From positions 1-64,000 of the forward strand of contig MCFL01000095.1 of assembly GCA_002102555.1 (NCBI GenBank): a stretch of DNA of 64,000 bases, read 5' to 3'. The notes under the pieces are model-generated. The model saw only the letters and a list, made by a program, of their open reading frames with translations. It did not search any database and was not told the origin of the DNA. Both the position numbers and the translations under genes were made by a program. This document shows positions 35,473 to 47,612 of this stretch, piece by piece (the stretch's first letter is position 1; every line of letters starts with the position of its first letter). This stretch comes from Catenaria anguillulae PL171. Its lineage: Eukaryota; Blastocladiomycota; Blastocladiomycetes; Blastocladiales; Catenariaceae.

Positions 35473-36436
35473 GGCGGGACATGGTTCGACTTGCGGGCCG
35501 CTTGCAGTCCGCTTAGTCGCATGTTTTGCTCACCTCGCGTTTTTTGGTCGTCGGCTTTAGTCTCGCTTTCCCACCACGCCATCTGTGATTTACTACCTCC
35601 TGTACCATGTATTAATACCACACCGACCTGCTACCACACCATACAAACAATGTGGGCAGACCCCCTCAAGGGCGTGAGCTGAACGGCGAACTTGGCCCTT
35701 ATAAGTAAATCCGTGGGTGTCGATGGATCCTCGGGACTCGCGCAACGAATGAGGCTCGGAGTGGATTCCGCAGACGGCGTGTCTGCATTGCCCACGTTGG
35801 CGGCCGGGAGCGTAAATCCAGGTGAAATGAGGGAGAGAGCCGGAGGAAACAGATTGCGAAAGCTCAAGGAGTGTGTTGCTTGAAGTGTTGATAAATATTG
35901 CCGGCTCCTTGGTTGAAAGTACGCTGTGCCGCGATCTGCGAATGTATGTAATTGCAGGAGATTATGTCAGAGATTATGTATAAGAGCCTTGGAGAATTCT
36001 TTCGAACAGCTTCAAGAGGGGAGATTCGATCGTGTTCGGCACGCAAACGGCGGCACTGAGCGCGAAGAATAGTAACGTTATGGCAGCCTGGCAGGCGTGA
36101 GCGGCGGCGATAAGGGAATTGATGTAGGTACGAGTCCTATGTATGAATGCACGAGCGGTGGTGGTCACGGTGTCTGTGAGAGCGTCAAGCGAGCTCTACA
36201 TAGACAGAATCCACGCCGTCCTTATCAGCGTTTGTTTTGATGGAGGCTTACCAAGTCGCGACCACAAAGCCCGGTGGGTCGGTGGGTCGACAGACTTGCC
36301 AGTGGGCTCCACTTGACATACATAAAAATACTTACATGTCTGGGAATGAATGGTCCGCATGAGCAATTCAAGTTGAAGCAACCCCTGCCCAGCGTACAAA
36401 TTCTCACCACCGCCCGCTCCTTTGCCGCCCCCGGCC

Positions 36437-39329
36437 ATGTCCACTCCGACCACCGACCAACTGCAAAGTCGTGTCGATCTCATTACCAGCCCCAGCTCCA
36501 CTTCCACCCCGAACTATCCAACACAAAGTCAAATGACGGTCGTCCCGCCTTCCTCCTCCTCCTCCTTTTCCGCCCAAGTGCCTGCCATCCAGCAGCTCGC
36601 CACGGCCGCCAACTCGACCAACGGCAACGGCGACCCGCTCCGCCTCATTGTCGTGTCCAACCGCCTCCCCGTCACCATCTCCAAGGACCCAGACTCTGGC
36701 GAATGGCAGGCCAAAATGTCGTCGGGCGGGCTCGTGTCTGCGCTGTCTGGCCTGAAAAAGGAAATGTCCTTCACGTGGATCGGATGGCCCGGCGTCGACT
36801 TTTCGCCCGACGACCGCCAGCTTGTCAACAGCATGCTCACCACAAAGCACTCGGCCGTGCCCGTCTTTATGCCCGACGACATTGCCGACAAGCACTACAA
36901 CGGCTTTTCCAACTCGATTCTCTGGCCGCTGTTTCATTACCATCCCGGAGAGATTGCGTTTGAGGAGCAGCATTGGGACGCGTACATTCAGGCCAATTTG
37001 GCGTTTGCCGATGCCATTTTGGAGCATGTCAAGGATGCAGATTTGATTTGGGTGCAGGATTACCATCTCATGTTGCTCCCGGCCATGTTGCGTGCCAGGT
37101 GCGAGGCACGCGGGTTGAGCCAAGTCAAGGTTCGTTTTTCTGGGGATGCTAGGGCATCTTGTTCTGATTGAGGTTTCTCACCACTTGCCACTGGTCCATC
37201 ATTCGCGCATAGATTGGCTTCTTCCTCCACACGCCCTTCCCCTCCTCCGAAATCTTCCGCATCCTCCCCGTCCGCCGCGAAATCCTCCTTGGCCTTCTCC
37301 CCTGCGACCTCATTGGATTCCACACCTTTGACTACGCGCGCCACTTTCTCTCGTCCTGCACAAGAATTTTGGGCCTGCACACCATGCCCAACGGCGTTGA
37401 GCACGAAGGCCGCTTTGTTCACGTTGGCACCTTTCCGATTGGCATCGACCCATCGCAATTCACCGAGGGCCTGCGCCTACCCGCCGTCCGCGACCGTGTC
37501 GCGCACCTGCGCAAAAAGTACGACGGCATCAAGTTGTGTGTCGGCGTGGATCGCCTCGATTACATCAAGGGTGTTCCGCACAAGTTGCATGCGTTTGAGG
37601 TGTTTTTGAGCAAGCACCCAGAGTGGATTGGCAAGGTGGTCCTCTTGCAGGTGGCGGTCCCGAGTCGCACGGACGTTGAAGAGTATCAGCAATTGAGGGC
37701 CACCGTCAACGAGTTGGTGGGTCGGATCAATGGCCAGTATGGAAGCGCCGATTTTATGCCCATTGTTTTCATGAACAAGAGCGTCAACTTTGAGGAGCTG
37801 GTGAGCTTGTACGCCGTGTCGGATGTTTGCGTGGTGAGCAGCACGAGGGACGGAATGAATTTGGTGTCGTTTGAGGTGGGTTACTCGTTTCTCACTGTGT
37901 CTCGGCTTGACCAGCTCGGTCGCAGATTTTTGCTAACCAACTCGACCCTCCATGCTCATAGTATATTGCCACCCAAGTCGAGTCTCACGGTGTCCTGATC
38001 ATGTCTGAATTTGCGGGCGCCTCGCAATCACTCAACGGCTCGATTCTCGTCAACCCCTGGAACACAGAGGAGCTTGCCGACGCCTTTCACGAGGCCGTCA
38101 CCATGGATACGTCCACCCGCCAGTCCAACCACGCAAAGCTGCTGCGTTATGTGACAAAGTACACGGCCGCATACTGGGGCCTGTCGTTTGTCAACGAGCT
38201 GAGGCGGGTGCGCGACGTGTACGACTCGCGCATGGCCATGATGCCCAAGCTTGTCCCCGGCTCGGATTTGGCCAGGGAAGTGTTGGTCGACAAGTGGGTA
38301 AGGGCCAAGAAGCGGGTCGTGCTCTTGGATTACGACGATACGCTCAGTACGTTTCCCATTTCTCATGTACTTTTTGACCGGTTCTCACCAAGTCTTTTGC
38401 GGTGCGCAGTGGCTACCTCGCACAAGCTCCCCGAATTTGCGCGCCCGACCGCCGCCATCATTGACACGTTGCGTGCCCTAACCAGCCTGCCCAACACTTA
38501 TGTGTACATTCTGTCTGGCCGTGCCCGCCAACACCTCAGCGTATGGTTCGAGAATGTGCCCGTGGGCCTGTCTGCTGAGCACGGCGTGTACGCCAAGCAC
38601 CCGCCCAAGGTCCACGCCAAACTCGTCCTCGCACAACAACAACAACAGCAACAACAACAACAGCAGCAAAAGACCTCGGGCGCCGCCGCTTCCGATCCGA
38701 CCGGCGCATCCTCTGCGCCGTCCACGCCCACGCTGCTTGCGGCCTCGATCCCCAACTCGACCGCCACCGTGAGCGACCCGGACGAGTCTGGATGGATCCG
38801 GCTTGGTCGGCACGTCGATCGGTCGTGGCGCGACACGATCCGCCCGCTGTTTACGCACTACACGGAGCGCACGCCCGGGTCGTTTATTGAGGAAAAGGAG
38901 GTGGCCATGTCTTGGCATTTCCGCAACGCTGACCCCGAGTTTGGCGCGTGGCAGGCCGCCGAGCTCCAGGTCAATTTGGAAAAGATCTTGGCGCATTTGC
39001 CCGTGAGTGTGATTTTGGGTAACAAGACGGTTGAGTTGCGGCCGAGTGCCGTGGATAAGAGTGCCGTGGCACGTGCCATCTTGAGGGATTTGGCCGTGGC
39101 GGATGGTCCCGGTGCCGCGGGCGAGGAGCCGTTTGTGTTGTGCATTGGTGACGGCAAGACGGACGAGCCCGTGTTTGCGCTGTTGGGCGAGAGGGCGACG
39201 AATGCCGTCACGGTCACCGTGGGCAAGAAACAGACCGAGGCAAAGTATTTCGTGGATAATGTTGTCGAGGTGCAGGCCTTGTTGGCCGGGATTGTTGAGA
39301 GTGCCAAACTTGAGACGCCTGTTGCTTGA
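36437..39329 (+). CDS. Bifunctional trehalose-6-phosphate synthase/phosphatase
   Basis: Makes trehalose-6-phosphate from UDP-glucose and glucose-6-phosphate, then dephosphorylates it. Exons 36437-37129, 37213-37875, 37962-38346 and 38410-39329 join in phase to 886 residues. The GT20 synthase domain (about 70-540) has VVSNRLPVTI, the WVQDYHLMLLP segment, GVDRLDYIKGVP and SSTRDGMNLVSFEYIATQ, all as in active Tps1. The HAD phosphatase domain has the nucleophile motif DYDDT (575-579) and GDGKTDE (about 826-832). A 12-Gln run followed by a Ser/Ala/Pro-rich stretch (about 656-700) is inserted within the phosphatase domain. The start at 36437 was chosen because no ATG lies upstream in frame. The third intron (63 nt) is open in frame and splits the codon after DYDDTL. 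Confidence 0.93.
38632..38667 (+). repeat. CAA/CAG tract coding polyglutamine
   Basis: Twelve consecutive CAA or CAG codons inside the trehalose phosphatase domain, with mixed codons that limit slippage. Confidence 0.9.
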
Positions 39330-39935
39330 TTCTTGTCACTGTATCGATTCCATGTTAGTTGCCGTTGTTATGAAGGTGGAGTGTATGAGTGTTTGTCTTT
39401 GATTGCTGTGCGTGTGCATGAATTCCCATTACCTATGAAGAAAGGTTTGGGCATGAGCTCGCCAATCGTTTTTGGTGCGCTGATGATTTGCGACTTCCTG
39501 CGACATTTTCACCTTTTGTTCGTTTGTTTTTGAGAGTTTGCATCCTGATCAATCGCCGAATGGACTTGCCGTTTCGGCTCTATGTAGTGGGTTGTACATG
39601 CTGATGCCCAAGCTTTCTCTTCCAACCAGCGCCTGATCAGCCGGCGGCGGACGTGGCGCAATCCCTTTCTCTTGGACAAAAAGCAGGCAGAGACAACTTC
39701 ATCGTAAGACGGAAAAGGCAAAACCGGCCGGGCTCGAGCGCTTTCAGCGTCCGTTGGCGACGTCTGGACACCACCTTCCCCAGGACACGCGGACCCCGGC
39801 GCCTTGGCAGAAACAGAACATGAACAAAAGCGATGAACACGGCATGCTAATGAAAAAGCCGGTTGGGCGCACTTTGGCAAAGTCGACGCAGAGCCCTCTC
39901 CAGCGCGCGGCAACCGACACACACCACCAATAATT
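39330..39935. other. Intergenic stretch, no gene recognised
   Basis: Downstream flank of the trehalose gene. The long minus-strand frame across 39509-40096 has no recognisable content and appears to be a by-product of the neighbouring relic. Confidence 0.35.
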
Positions 39936-41190
39936 TCACAGGCCTTTGGGCGCGCGGGACGGCCGTGGCGCTGCCCCTTTCGCAATGCTCTTCTTTTCTT
40001 GCGGGACAATCGCGTCTTCTCGCAGCTCGACGACCAGAGCTGACATGACCGCGTCGTCGTTCGTACCAAAACCACCAAACTGCGACACATCTTCAATGAA
40101 CTCCTTGGCGTTGGGAGACTCCATCCAAACGTCTTTGCCTGTGACCCGGATCGACATGTTGAAATCCTTCGTGATGTTCATGCCCAATATCAGGTCGCAG
40201 CTAAGCCCGTCGAGCACAAAGAACGGGGCAAAGGGGCGCGTTCCAAGGATGGTCACTGGGATGAGGACGCAGCCAAGCAATGCCGCGAGCGCGCCATTCA
40301 CGACCCAAATCGACTTGATACCCTCTGGGAGAGCCTTGATGGCCCATGCGTAGCGCTCGGACAGCGCGCCTCGAATGCCTCGGCATCCCCATCAATTGCT
40401 ACGATCAACCCCGCTGCACTTGGGCACCAGCTTGGCGAATGCCAAACACAAGCGCGGGTCGTCTTCCAACTCAGACCTCAGGGCGCGAGCGCGCATCTGA
40501 GGGTCAAATACATTGCCCGACGTCCCGCCACGCAATGGCAACAGGGGACACGTTCAAGTCAATGACGACTTGCTCCTCCTGGTGGCACTCGCTTCGCCTT
40601 CGCCGGCTCGTTCTTAACCTCGCCCTCGGCCTTGACCTTGGCATGCCCAGACGACGACATGGGCGAGACAGTTGGAGGCCGATCCCGCTCAAGAAGGCGC
40701 TCCTCGACTCGGTCCATGTACCGCTCAAATCGGTCAGCAACGCGATCAGCGGACGTCGTGGACAGCGACCGGCGGGACGCCGCAGAACGACGGATCACTT
40801 GAGCTCGTCACCGACACGCCACACGACTCGAACGTGGTTCCAGCGGCGGAACCGCCCGAGTGGAATGTGCAAGGCCGGCGCTGGCCAAAGTTGAGATGCT
40901 GCTCGTTGAAAATAAGTGGGTGCTGTGGGCGCCCGGGCTTGTTCCGGCCAATGACTTCCAGTGAGTTCACGACAATGGCGCCGGCCAGTCGTAAGGTTGA
41001 TACCGGGCTGAATCCTTTTCACGACCACGGTCAGTCAGCCGACACGGATGCGTGCGGCTCGCGCGGCCTGTTGTCCACCGAACGAAAGTTGTTGGAAATG
41101 GGCTCGTCGTCCACTATGACCGACGGCCATTGCGCCATGTCGTCGTACTTGGCCCAATCGTCAAACGATACTGCACTGGCCGACTGGAGC
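39936..41190 (-). pseudogene. LTR-retrotransposon relic with retropepsin-like segment
   Basis: The minus-strand frame 40301-39936 contains FFVLDGLSCDLILGMNITKD, which matches the C-terminal half of a retrotransposon aspartic protease (f-v-l-d-x-l-s-x-D-x-I-L-G-M-D-F). The segment upstream on the minus strand has no visible DTG active site. Around 40560-40800 another frame reads VADRFERYMDRVEERLLERD and then a basic stretch, as gag proteins often do. No reverse transcriptase, integrase or long terminal repeats were seen. A truncated Ty3-like remnant is the best guess. Confidence 0.4.
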
Positions 41191-41846
41191 TGATCATGAG
41201 CGGCAGCGTGCGGCTGCTCCCACGGCCTTGACGAATCACGGGCGATGGGGCGTTGACGTTTTGACGGCCAGCAGCGAGCAGGGAGCGGCGGTGGACGGGG
41301 CGGGGCGGTGCAGCACGTACATGGCGGGCGAGCAAAGAGATCTAGACGGAGTATACATGTTGACAGTTAATCGATGAGCAAAGTTGATTGAGGCTGAATG
41401 CATCGGCCTCCGATCCAACGTGAGCGACTGAAGATGAAGATGATCATCCATGCGTGGCAACAATCTCAATCGACAACGACAAGCATGCGTCATGGATGGC
41501 CTCCTGGATTCCCACGTCTGCATTTGACCAGAAATAACGGGCTCAAGTGCCAGCGACAAAGTGAATGAGTGAGTGAAATTTACGTAGTGACGCTTTAAAA
41601 ATCCATCTCGTGGGGTGTGAGTGAACGGGCAAAACAGTTTTCGCGCGAGGACTGGAGGAAATGGAGCATACACAACTCAAACAGGCACAGTAAAGGAAGC
41701 GGAATGGGTGAAATGGTTGAACGAATAGAGAAATCGACAACACAATGTATGCCAAGCATGGCAACATCTTGAACGAGGGCGGTTTGGTAAGAATGGAAAA
41801 TGCGACAACAGCTACATCGTGGGTCTTCCGACCCAAAGTCGCCGAC

Positions 41847-44466
41847 CTACACATGGAGACTCTCCGTGATATCGCCGACCGCCGACTCAATCAGCTGGAC
41901 CCACCCGGCTAATTGCACGCACGCGCCAACGGCCACTGTTTTTGCCGCTGCCCACGTCCGCTCCAGTTGTGACCGTGGGAAACCTGGCGCTCTCTTGATG
42001 CTCCACGCCAACTGCCGCTGGGAGCGTCTTGATTCCCACAGAGGCCGCATCGACAACCGACTGCGCCGCGCGCATGACCTGAGCACAATGCCCCGGTCCT
42101 TGTGCCAGGCATCAAGCTCCTCGGGCGACGCGATTGGGTGACCAGCCAACGCAGCCCAGTCAAAGATGGCGCTTGCCTCTGTGGGAAACATCTCTTGCAA
42201 AAGTGAGCCATTGCGCATTTCCGAGAAAAGTCAAGTGTCAATAACCATACGTACCGCGCACGATCACCTCAGTGCCCTTGACCACATGCGCAACCAGCGC
42301 CACGACCCTCTCCCATTTGTCTTCCTCTGCCAACCTCGTCTTGACCTGTGCTCCCATCTCTCCCGCTTCCGACTCTGACTCTGACCCGCTTTCATCCGCA
42401 ACACCCGCCCCGCGATCCGCCTCAAACCGCCTCACCCGCGCCTGCACGGCATGCGCCAACATCTCAACATCGGTCGCGGAATCCCTTACCATCTTGAACT
42501 CGCGCGCAGACACGGCAAAGTACGCGGCTTCACTCTGCACCTGTGCCGCGGTGGATCCAGCCACTACCAAATCCAGCTGTTCTTGCAACTTGCGAATCGT
42601 GTTGTCGGCCCGTTGCCGTGCCAGTTGACTGGCCTCGAGTTGCGCCAACAGCGTCTCTGAATCAAAACTCACGCGCTTCTTTTTCGCGGTCCCCGAAGTG
42701 CCCACCGTGCGCACCGATGATACTGCGGATTCGCTGGCTAGCGAGCCAATGGTCGTGATTGCCGCCACATCGTCCTCGTCGTCGTCATCGTCATCGGACG
42801 TGCCGTGTTTGTGGCCGTGCTCCAACGAATGCTCCTTGTTGAGCGCCGCCGGCGCAGGTTTCGGCGTGCCTTGATCGCTCGAAACGGTCCCCAAGGTAGA
42901 TTGCTGCTCAGCGCGCATCCGTGCAAGCTCCAACAACAATGCCTGGCGTTCGACTTGTACACGCGCCAGTTCCTCGTGGTACTCGTAGGCCAGCCGCGCG
43001 AGCTGCGACTCATAATAGTCGGAAGCAGTGCCGTGCGGTAAATGGGAAACGTCGGGTGCTGAGGCCGACATGCGAACGGTATCCACCGTGCCCGTTGGCG
43101 ACACGTGGCCGTGGCCGAGGATCGTGCCGGCACCCGAGGACGAAGACGTGCTAACTGGGGACGCGCGGTGGGTTGGCGCTTTGTCAGAGGCCACGACGGA
43201 TTGACGCACGCGGATAGATGACGAGGAAGTGGATGAGGACGAACGGCGCCCAAACGTTGGCGGAATCCGATCCAGCGTGCTGGCAGACAAGGACCTACGG
43301 CGTGGGATGGTCGGCACTGGCGACGATGGCAGCGGTGCATGGGTTGCGATCGGGACTTGTGCCGATGAACCTGCTTGAACAAGAGGCAGCGGCGGCGGCG
43401 TCGTGAATGTGCGAATCACGGTGGATGTGGTTGACACGGCGTCGTCATTGTTGTGCGGGAGCGGAGACACGGTGGCCAGGTCAAGACCGGGGATCATGGT
43501 CGATTCGAGTGTTGCGTCAAAGTCGGATGGGGACAGGAAATGGCGGTGTGCATCGTGGAGAAGCGCGTTGCCGGGCTGGTGAGGGTCGGAAAAGGAGGAC
43601 AGCGTCGACGGAACAAACATGTGCTGTGCTGCAGCGTCGCCGACAACCAGCGAAGGGGCGACTATGGAAGAGTCGTTGGTTCGTGGGTTATGGGCTAGGC
43701 TGGCCGTGGAGTCACTGGTGGGTCCAAGCGTGGGAATGGATGCGTGGGATGAATGATGTGTTTGGCGGGAAGGGCGATGACCGTCGTGATGAGAGCTGTG
43801 ATTTGGTTGACGTTGATGTGCATGGTGCGGCTCGGCAGCCGCTGACAAAGCCGATGATGATTCGCCGCCCACAACGGTCGTAAATGAGGCAAACATGTTG
43901 CTGTCGATATCAAACGGGGACAGGGCAGAGTCATCTGCGGCTGATGGGAGAACAGCGAATCGACGCGGTGTGGGTGGTCTTGGCGCTGGACGAGTCGGAT
44001 GCGGTGGCCGAGTTACAATTTGTGCATCAACATCATGGTGAACCAAATCCACGGCAGTGGCCGAATCATCGCCGCCGTGGCTGCCGCCGCCGCCCACGCC
44101 GCCCACGTGATCCAAACTCGATGTTGACGTGGACGACACGGCCGTTGGTGCACTTGCCCAGCGCATGTGCTGCCTCAGGTCGTCTTCGCCATGATCGCGA
44201 TCGTCGCCGTAGTGATGCTGCAGCGGAACGGATGAATTGCGCTCGTGATGATGCGGGCTGGAATCGGTGGAGCTGGTGCCGTGGTCTGTCGACGAGGATG
44301 ATGAAGTTGCAGAGGCGGTTGAGGTTGTGGCATCCGAGCGCCACGACCATGAGCGGCCGAGCGTACCCGACCGGATACCGGGAAGATTGAGAGAGTTCAT
44401 GCGCGTACGAAAGGCGAGGGCGGCCTTGCGCGCCGACGACGAGAGGCGTCGCGATAGGCGGGGCAT
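41847..44466 (-). CDS. Large low-complexity protein with coiled coil, unknown function
   Basis: Exons 44466-42255 and 42193-41847 join in phase to about 852 residues; a short intron (42254-42194) is inferred from a GTACGT donor and a CAAG acceptor. The N-terminus is basic (MPRLSRRLSSSARKAALAFR) and is followed by about 450 residues rich in Ser, His, Thr and Pro. Two helical regions follow: YYESQLARLAYEYHEELARV with its continuation, and RVSFDSETLLAQLEASQLAR with a leucine-zipper-like continuation. The C-terminal 250 residues look globular and helical. No known domain is recognised. The reading frame near the C-terminus (about 42075-41850) is less certain because a second frame there also looks coding. 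Confidence 0.6.
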
Positions 44467-44921
44467 GGTGGGTTCAATGCGTACTGCGTTCTGCGGATTT
44501 GCGTTGAGTGAGTGTTAAACTACATAGAGTAATCAGTACGCCGTGCCGACTGCGCAAAAGGCCCATTATGCATACTGTTTGTCGGTCCCTTTGTTTCTTT
44601 GTTTGAAATCGAAAGCGAGTGAGACACTTTCAGCAACTCTGATCACAATGAGAGCAAAAGCGGAAGAGAGAGAGTGAGCAGAGTGAGACACATTGGGCGG
44701 ACGACTGCTTGCATTTCGAGATCTGAGACACACCTCTCCATGAAACGAAACAAACACACAATTGCAAGCACTCATGGACGACGGACTATGGCAAGCTGGG
44801 GAGCGTCCATCCCGATTCCCGATCGATTTTTGATTGCGTAGGGTTGGGGTATTCAAGTCGAGAACAACGAAAGGCAGACACACGATCGAACGACCAGACT
44901 CGGGACCACCAATGCCTCCCC

Positions 44922-47488
44922 TCATTGACCAACTCCAACGGCCGCCACTGCTCCAGGCCCGATCTGCTCGTGTGCTGCTGCCATCCCCAGCCCTGCTCCC
45001 ATCTGCATGGACGGCGGCTGTGCGGCATCCAACATCACAAGCGCATGCAAGACCGCGGCGCGGAAAGCAGCCTCCCTGGTCCCACCATCCCCAAACACAA
45101 CATCACGCTTGCCATCCACACCCTTGCCATCAGGCAGTGCCGGCCCAGCAAACAGCAAGCATCGAAACCCGCCCGGGATCTTGAACACGGGCGCCCTGCG
45201 GTCTGCCTGCGTCGTGTCGGTGGCTGCGGGGCCAAACAACATGCGCGTGAGGAGCAGCTTTGGGTTTTCGTGAAACAGAGCAAACCGCATGGGGTCGCGC
45301 GCGCGCAGGGCGTCCCACGAGAGTGCATATCGGTGCAAGATAAACTCGTCGGTCCAGTTGGACTCGGCCAGGTGCGCGTTGGGCAGGAACGCTTGGACGC
45401 CCGGAGGATGGCTGGCAAATGGAGGTTGCTGCGGAGGTGGCCACGTGCCGTTGAGCGGTTGACCAAAGGGACCTGTCGTTTTGTTTTTGGGCGCAAGTGA
45501 GACAAACAGCGCTTGTGTTGATCCAGCGAGTGTGACAGGAGAATTATACCATTCATGCCCATTCCGTTCATGCCTCCCATCCCACCCGGCATCGGCCCGT
45601 GCTGTTGTGGCCCGAGAGGAATCCCATTTGGACCCATCGGCATCGGCATCGCCATGCCCATTCCCATTCCCTGATGTTGTGAAGGAGGCGTCATGCCCAT
45701 TCCAATTCCCATGCCCATGCCCATACGCATACTCATACCCATGCCCATGTGCTCTATCCCATACCCGCCCATCCCAAACTGCTGCTGCTGCTGCCAATTC
45801 ATTCCTGGGACAGCATACCCGCCCTGCCCAAACGGCGGTGGCCCCCCTGCCGCATTCATGGACATACCTGATCCGTATGGATGCAGACCCGGCTGCGGCG
45901 TTGCCGATGTGGACCCATTGGACGGTTCGCGCGACCCTGACGCCGCGGCCTCTGCGCTCGCCCGGCTCTGGTCCGCCGCCGTAATAGCAGGCGGAGCAGC
46001 AGCTGTATTGGAGCGGCCGGCGAACCGAGGATCCACGGGCTGCGGCGGAGGCGGCGGATGCACAACCGACGCGGATGCGTTGGGGAACGTGCCTTCGGGA
46101 AGCGGGGGCTGGTGCACGTGCGGAGGTGGGTGGTGCGCACTTGTGGTCCACGTGGGCGGATGCATTTGGCTTGCGAGTGCAGGTGCGCGGCTCGTGGTTT
46201 CAGATGCGCTCGTGGACCTGGAGCGCAGATGTGCGTTGAAGTTGGACAAGGTCGGAGGCGAGTGTGAGGGATGACCCGGAATGTGGGTCGACTCCGGGTT
46301 TGGTTGTGACAGTTGGAGAGACGATAGCGGTGGTTCGTACTTGACACGGTCACGTTCAGAGGATGTCGTGGGTGTGGCAGAACGTTCAGAATTACGTGCC
46401 GCCATGTCGGTTACGGACGGTGTGCGGCTGAATGGCTCGGTTTTTGGGACCAAGGGCATAGAAGTGGATTCAGGGCTCGCGACCCGTCGTTGGCCTGGAG
46501 GGAATATACTCGTAGGCGGCGATGGACGAGTCGTGGCATTTGCGTTGGGCTCTGCCTTGATATTTGCGTTGAGCTCCGGTTTGACAATCACCGCCTCTGC
46601 CTTTGCCGCTGATGGTGCAGGTTCAGGTGGAGGTGGTGGCGGCGGCAAAGGCGCAACGCGATCCAGCGCCTCGCTGACCCTCTCCCGCGTCACCTTGTAC
46701 ATCAGCAAAACCAAATGCAACGCTGCGGCAGACACTGCACCCTCTTCGGATTGCGCATCGCCCGCGCACGCAATGTCATCCGACTGAGCAATCACGCGGA
46801 AATGCTGCTGGCGCTCTGGGTGCTTGCGGGCCTTGTCCATCCAAAACTCAATGCCAAGCATGTCCAGGTATTGCTTGGCGTTCTTGAGGAGGTCCTTTTT
46901 CGCGAGCTTGACGCGCGCCAGATCGCCTTCGCAGTCGATGAGGGAGTCATGGTACTTGTTTGTCACGTATGAATACGAATAGTAGGTATCTAGGTCGACG
47001 TATTCGTGCGGGCGGCGGCGGCGGGAAGCACCACTGGGTCCAGAAGACGAGGATAATGACGACAGCGATGATGACGGCAGCATGCTGGTAAGAAACGAAG
47101 GTTGGGCGGCGGAACCTGTAGCTGGTGCCGTTAACGTGGAGGCAGCAGGAGCGGGAGCAGTGGGAGGGCGCGAGCGCTTGGCCCTGGGTAATGCTTTAGT
47201 GGGAGCTGCAGCGGCAGCAGCTGGTGCTGGGGTCGAAGTCAAAGTGGAGCTGGACGAGGAGCCGGTTCGGCTTTGAGTGCGAGACGGCTTGGGCTGGGCA
47301 CGGTCCGAGGGGACGGGTGCGTCTTGCTTATCGATATCCATATCAGAGTCCGAGAGCAGCGAGATGACGCATTCTGGCTCGGATGCCTTGCGCGACTTGG
47401 ATTTCTTCGTGGAGATAGAGCATGTGGTCCCGGACCCTGCGATCGAGGACTTGGAATGCCGGCCAGTCGATGCCGCCGGGGTCGTCAT
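44922..47488 (-). CDS. Paralogue A: disordered protein with two dsRBM-like modules
   Basis: Exons 47488-45550 and 45472-44922 join in phase to 829 residues. The start is the first ATG; the longer frame begins at a non-ATG codon. The N-terminal third is Ser/Pro/Ala-rich with basic patches. A globular region then includes YDSL-like tyrosines, KNAKQYLDMLGIEFWMDKAR and the module ending GDAQSEEGAVSAAALHLVLL (near residues 245-270). A long Pro/Gly/Met-rich linker with repeats of M-G-M-G follows. Exon 2 encodes a second module whose end reads VFGDGGTREAAFRAAVLHAL. The motif G-D-x-x-[ST]-x(8)-A-x-x-H-x-L resembles the C-terminal helix of double-stranded RNA-binding motifs. The same module recurs in gene B. 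RNA binding is inferred. Confidence 0.65.
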
Positions 47489-47612
47489 GGCTTGGTTGGA
47501 TTGGGTACGGAATGGTCGCAATCGAGGCCTTTCGGGAATTGCACAAAGTTAATGTTCTTCTCGCTACTCCATTCACATCCAACTATCATACTGTTGTTCG
47601 TGATCGCTTGTC

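Noticed and set aside
36274-36963. 229-codon ORF overlapping the start of the trehalose gene in another frame
   Set aside because: The GT20 motifs are all in the frame starting at 36437; the other frame is Arg/Pro-rich with no family match.
45481-46274. Plus-strand ORFs opposite paralogue A
   Set aside because: Low-complexity mirror images of the Pro/Gly/Met-rich linker; no independent support.
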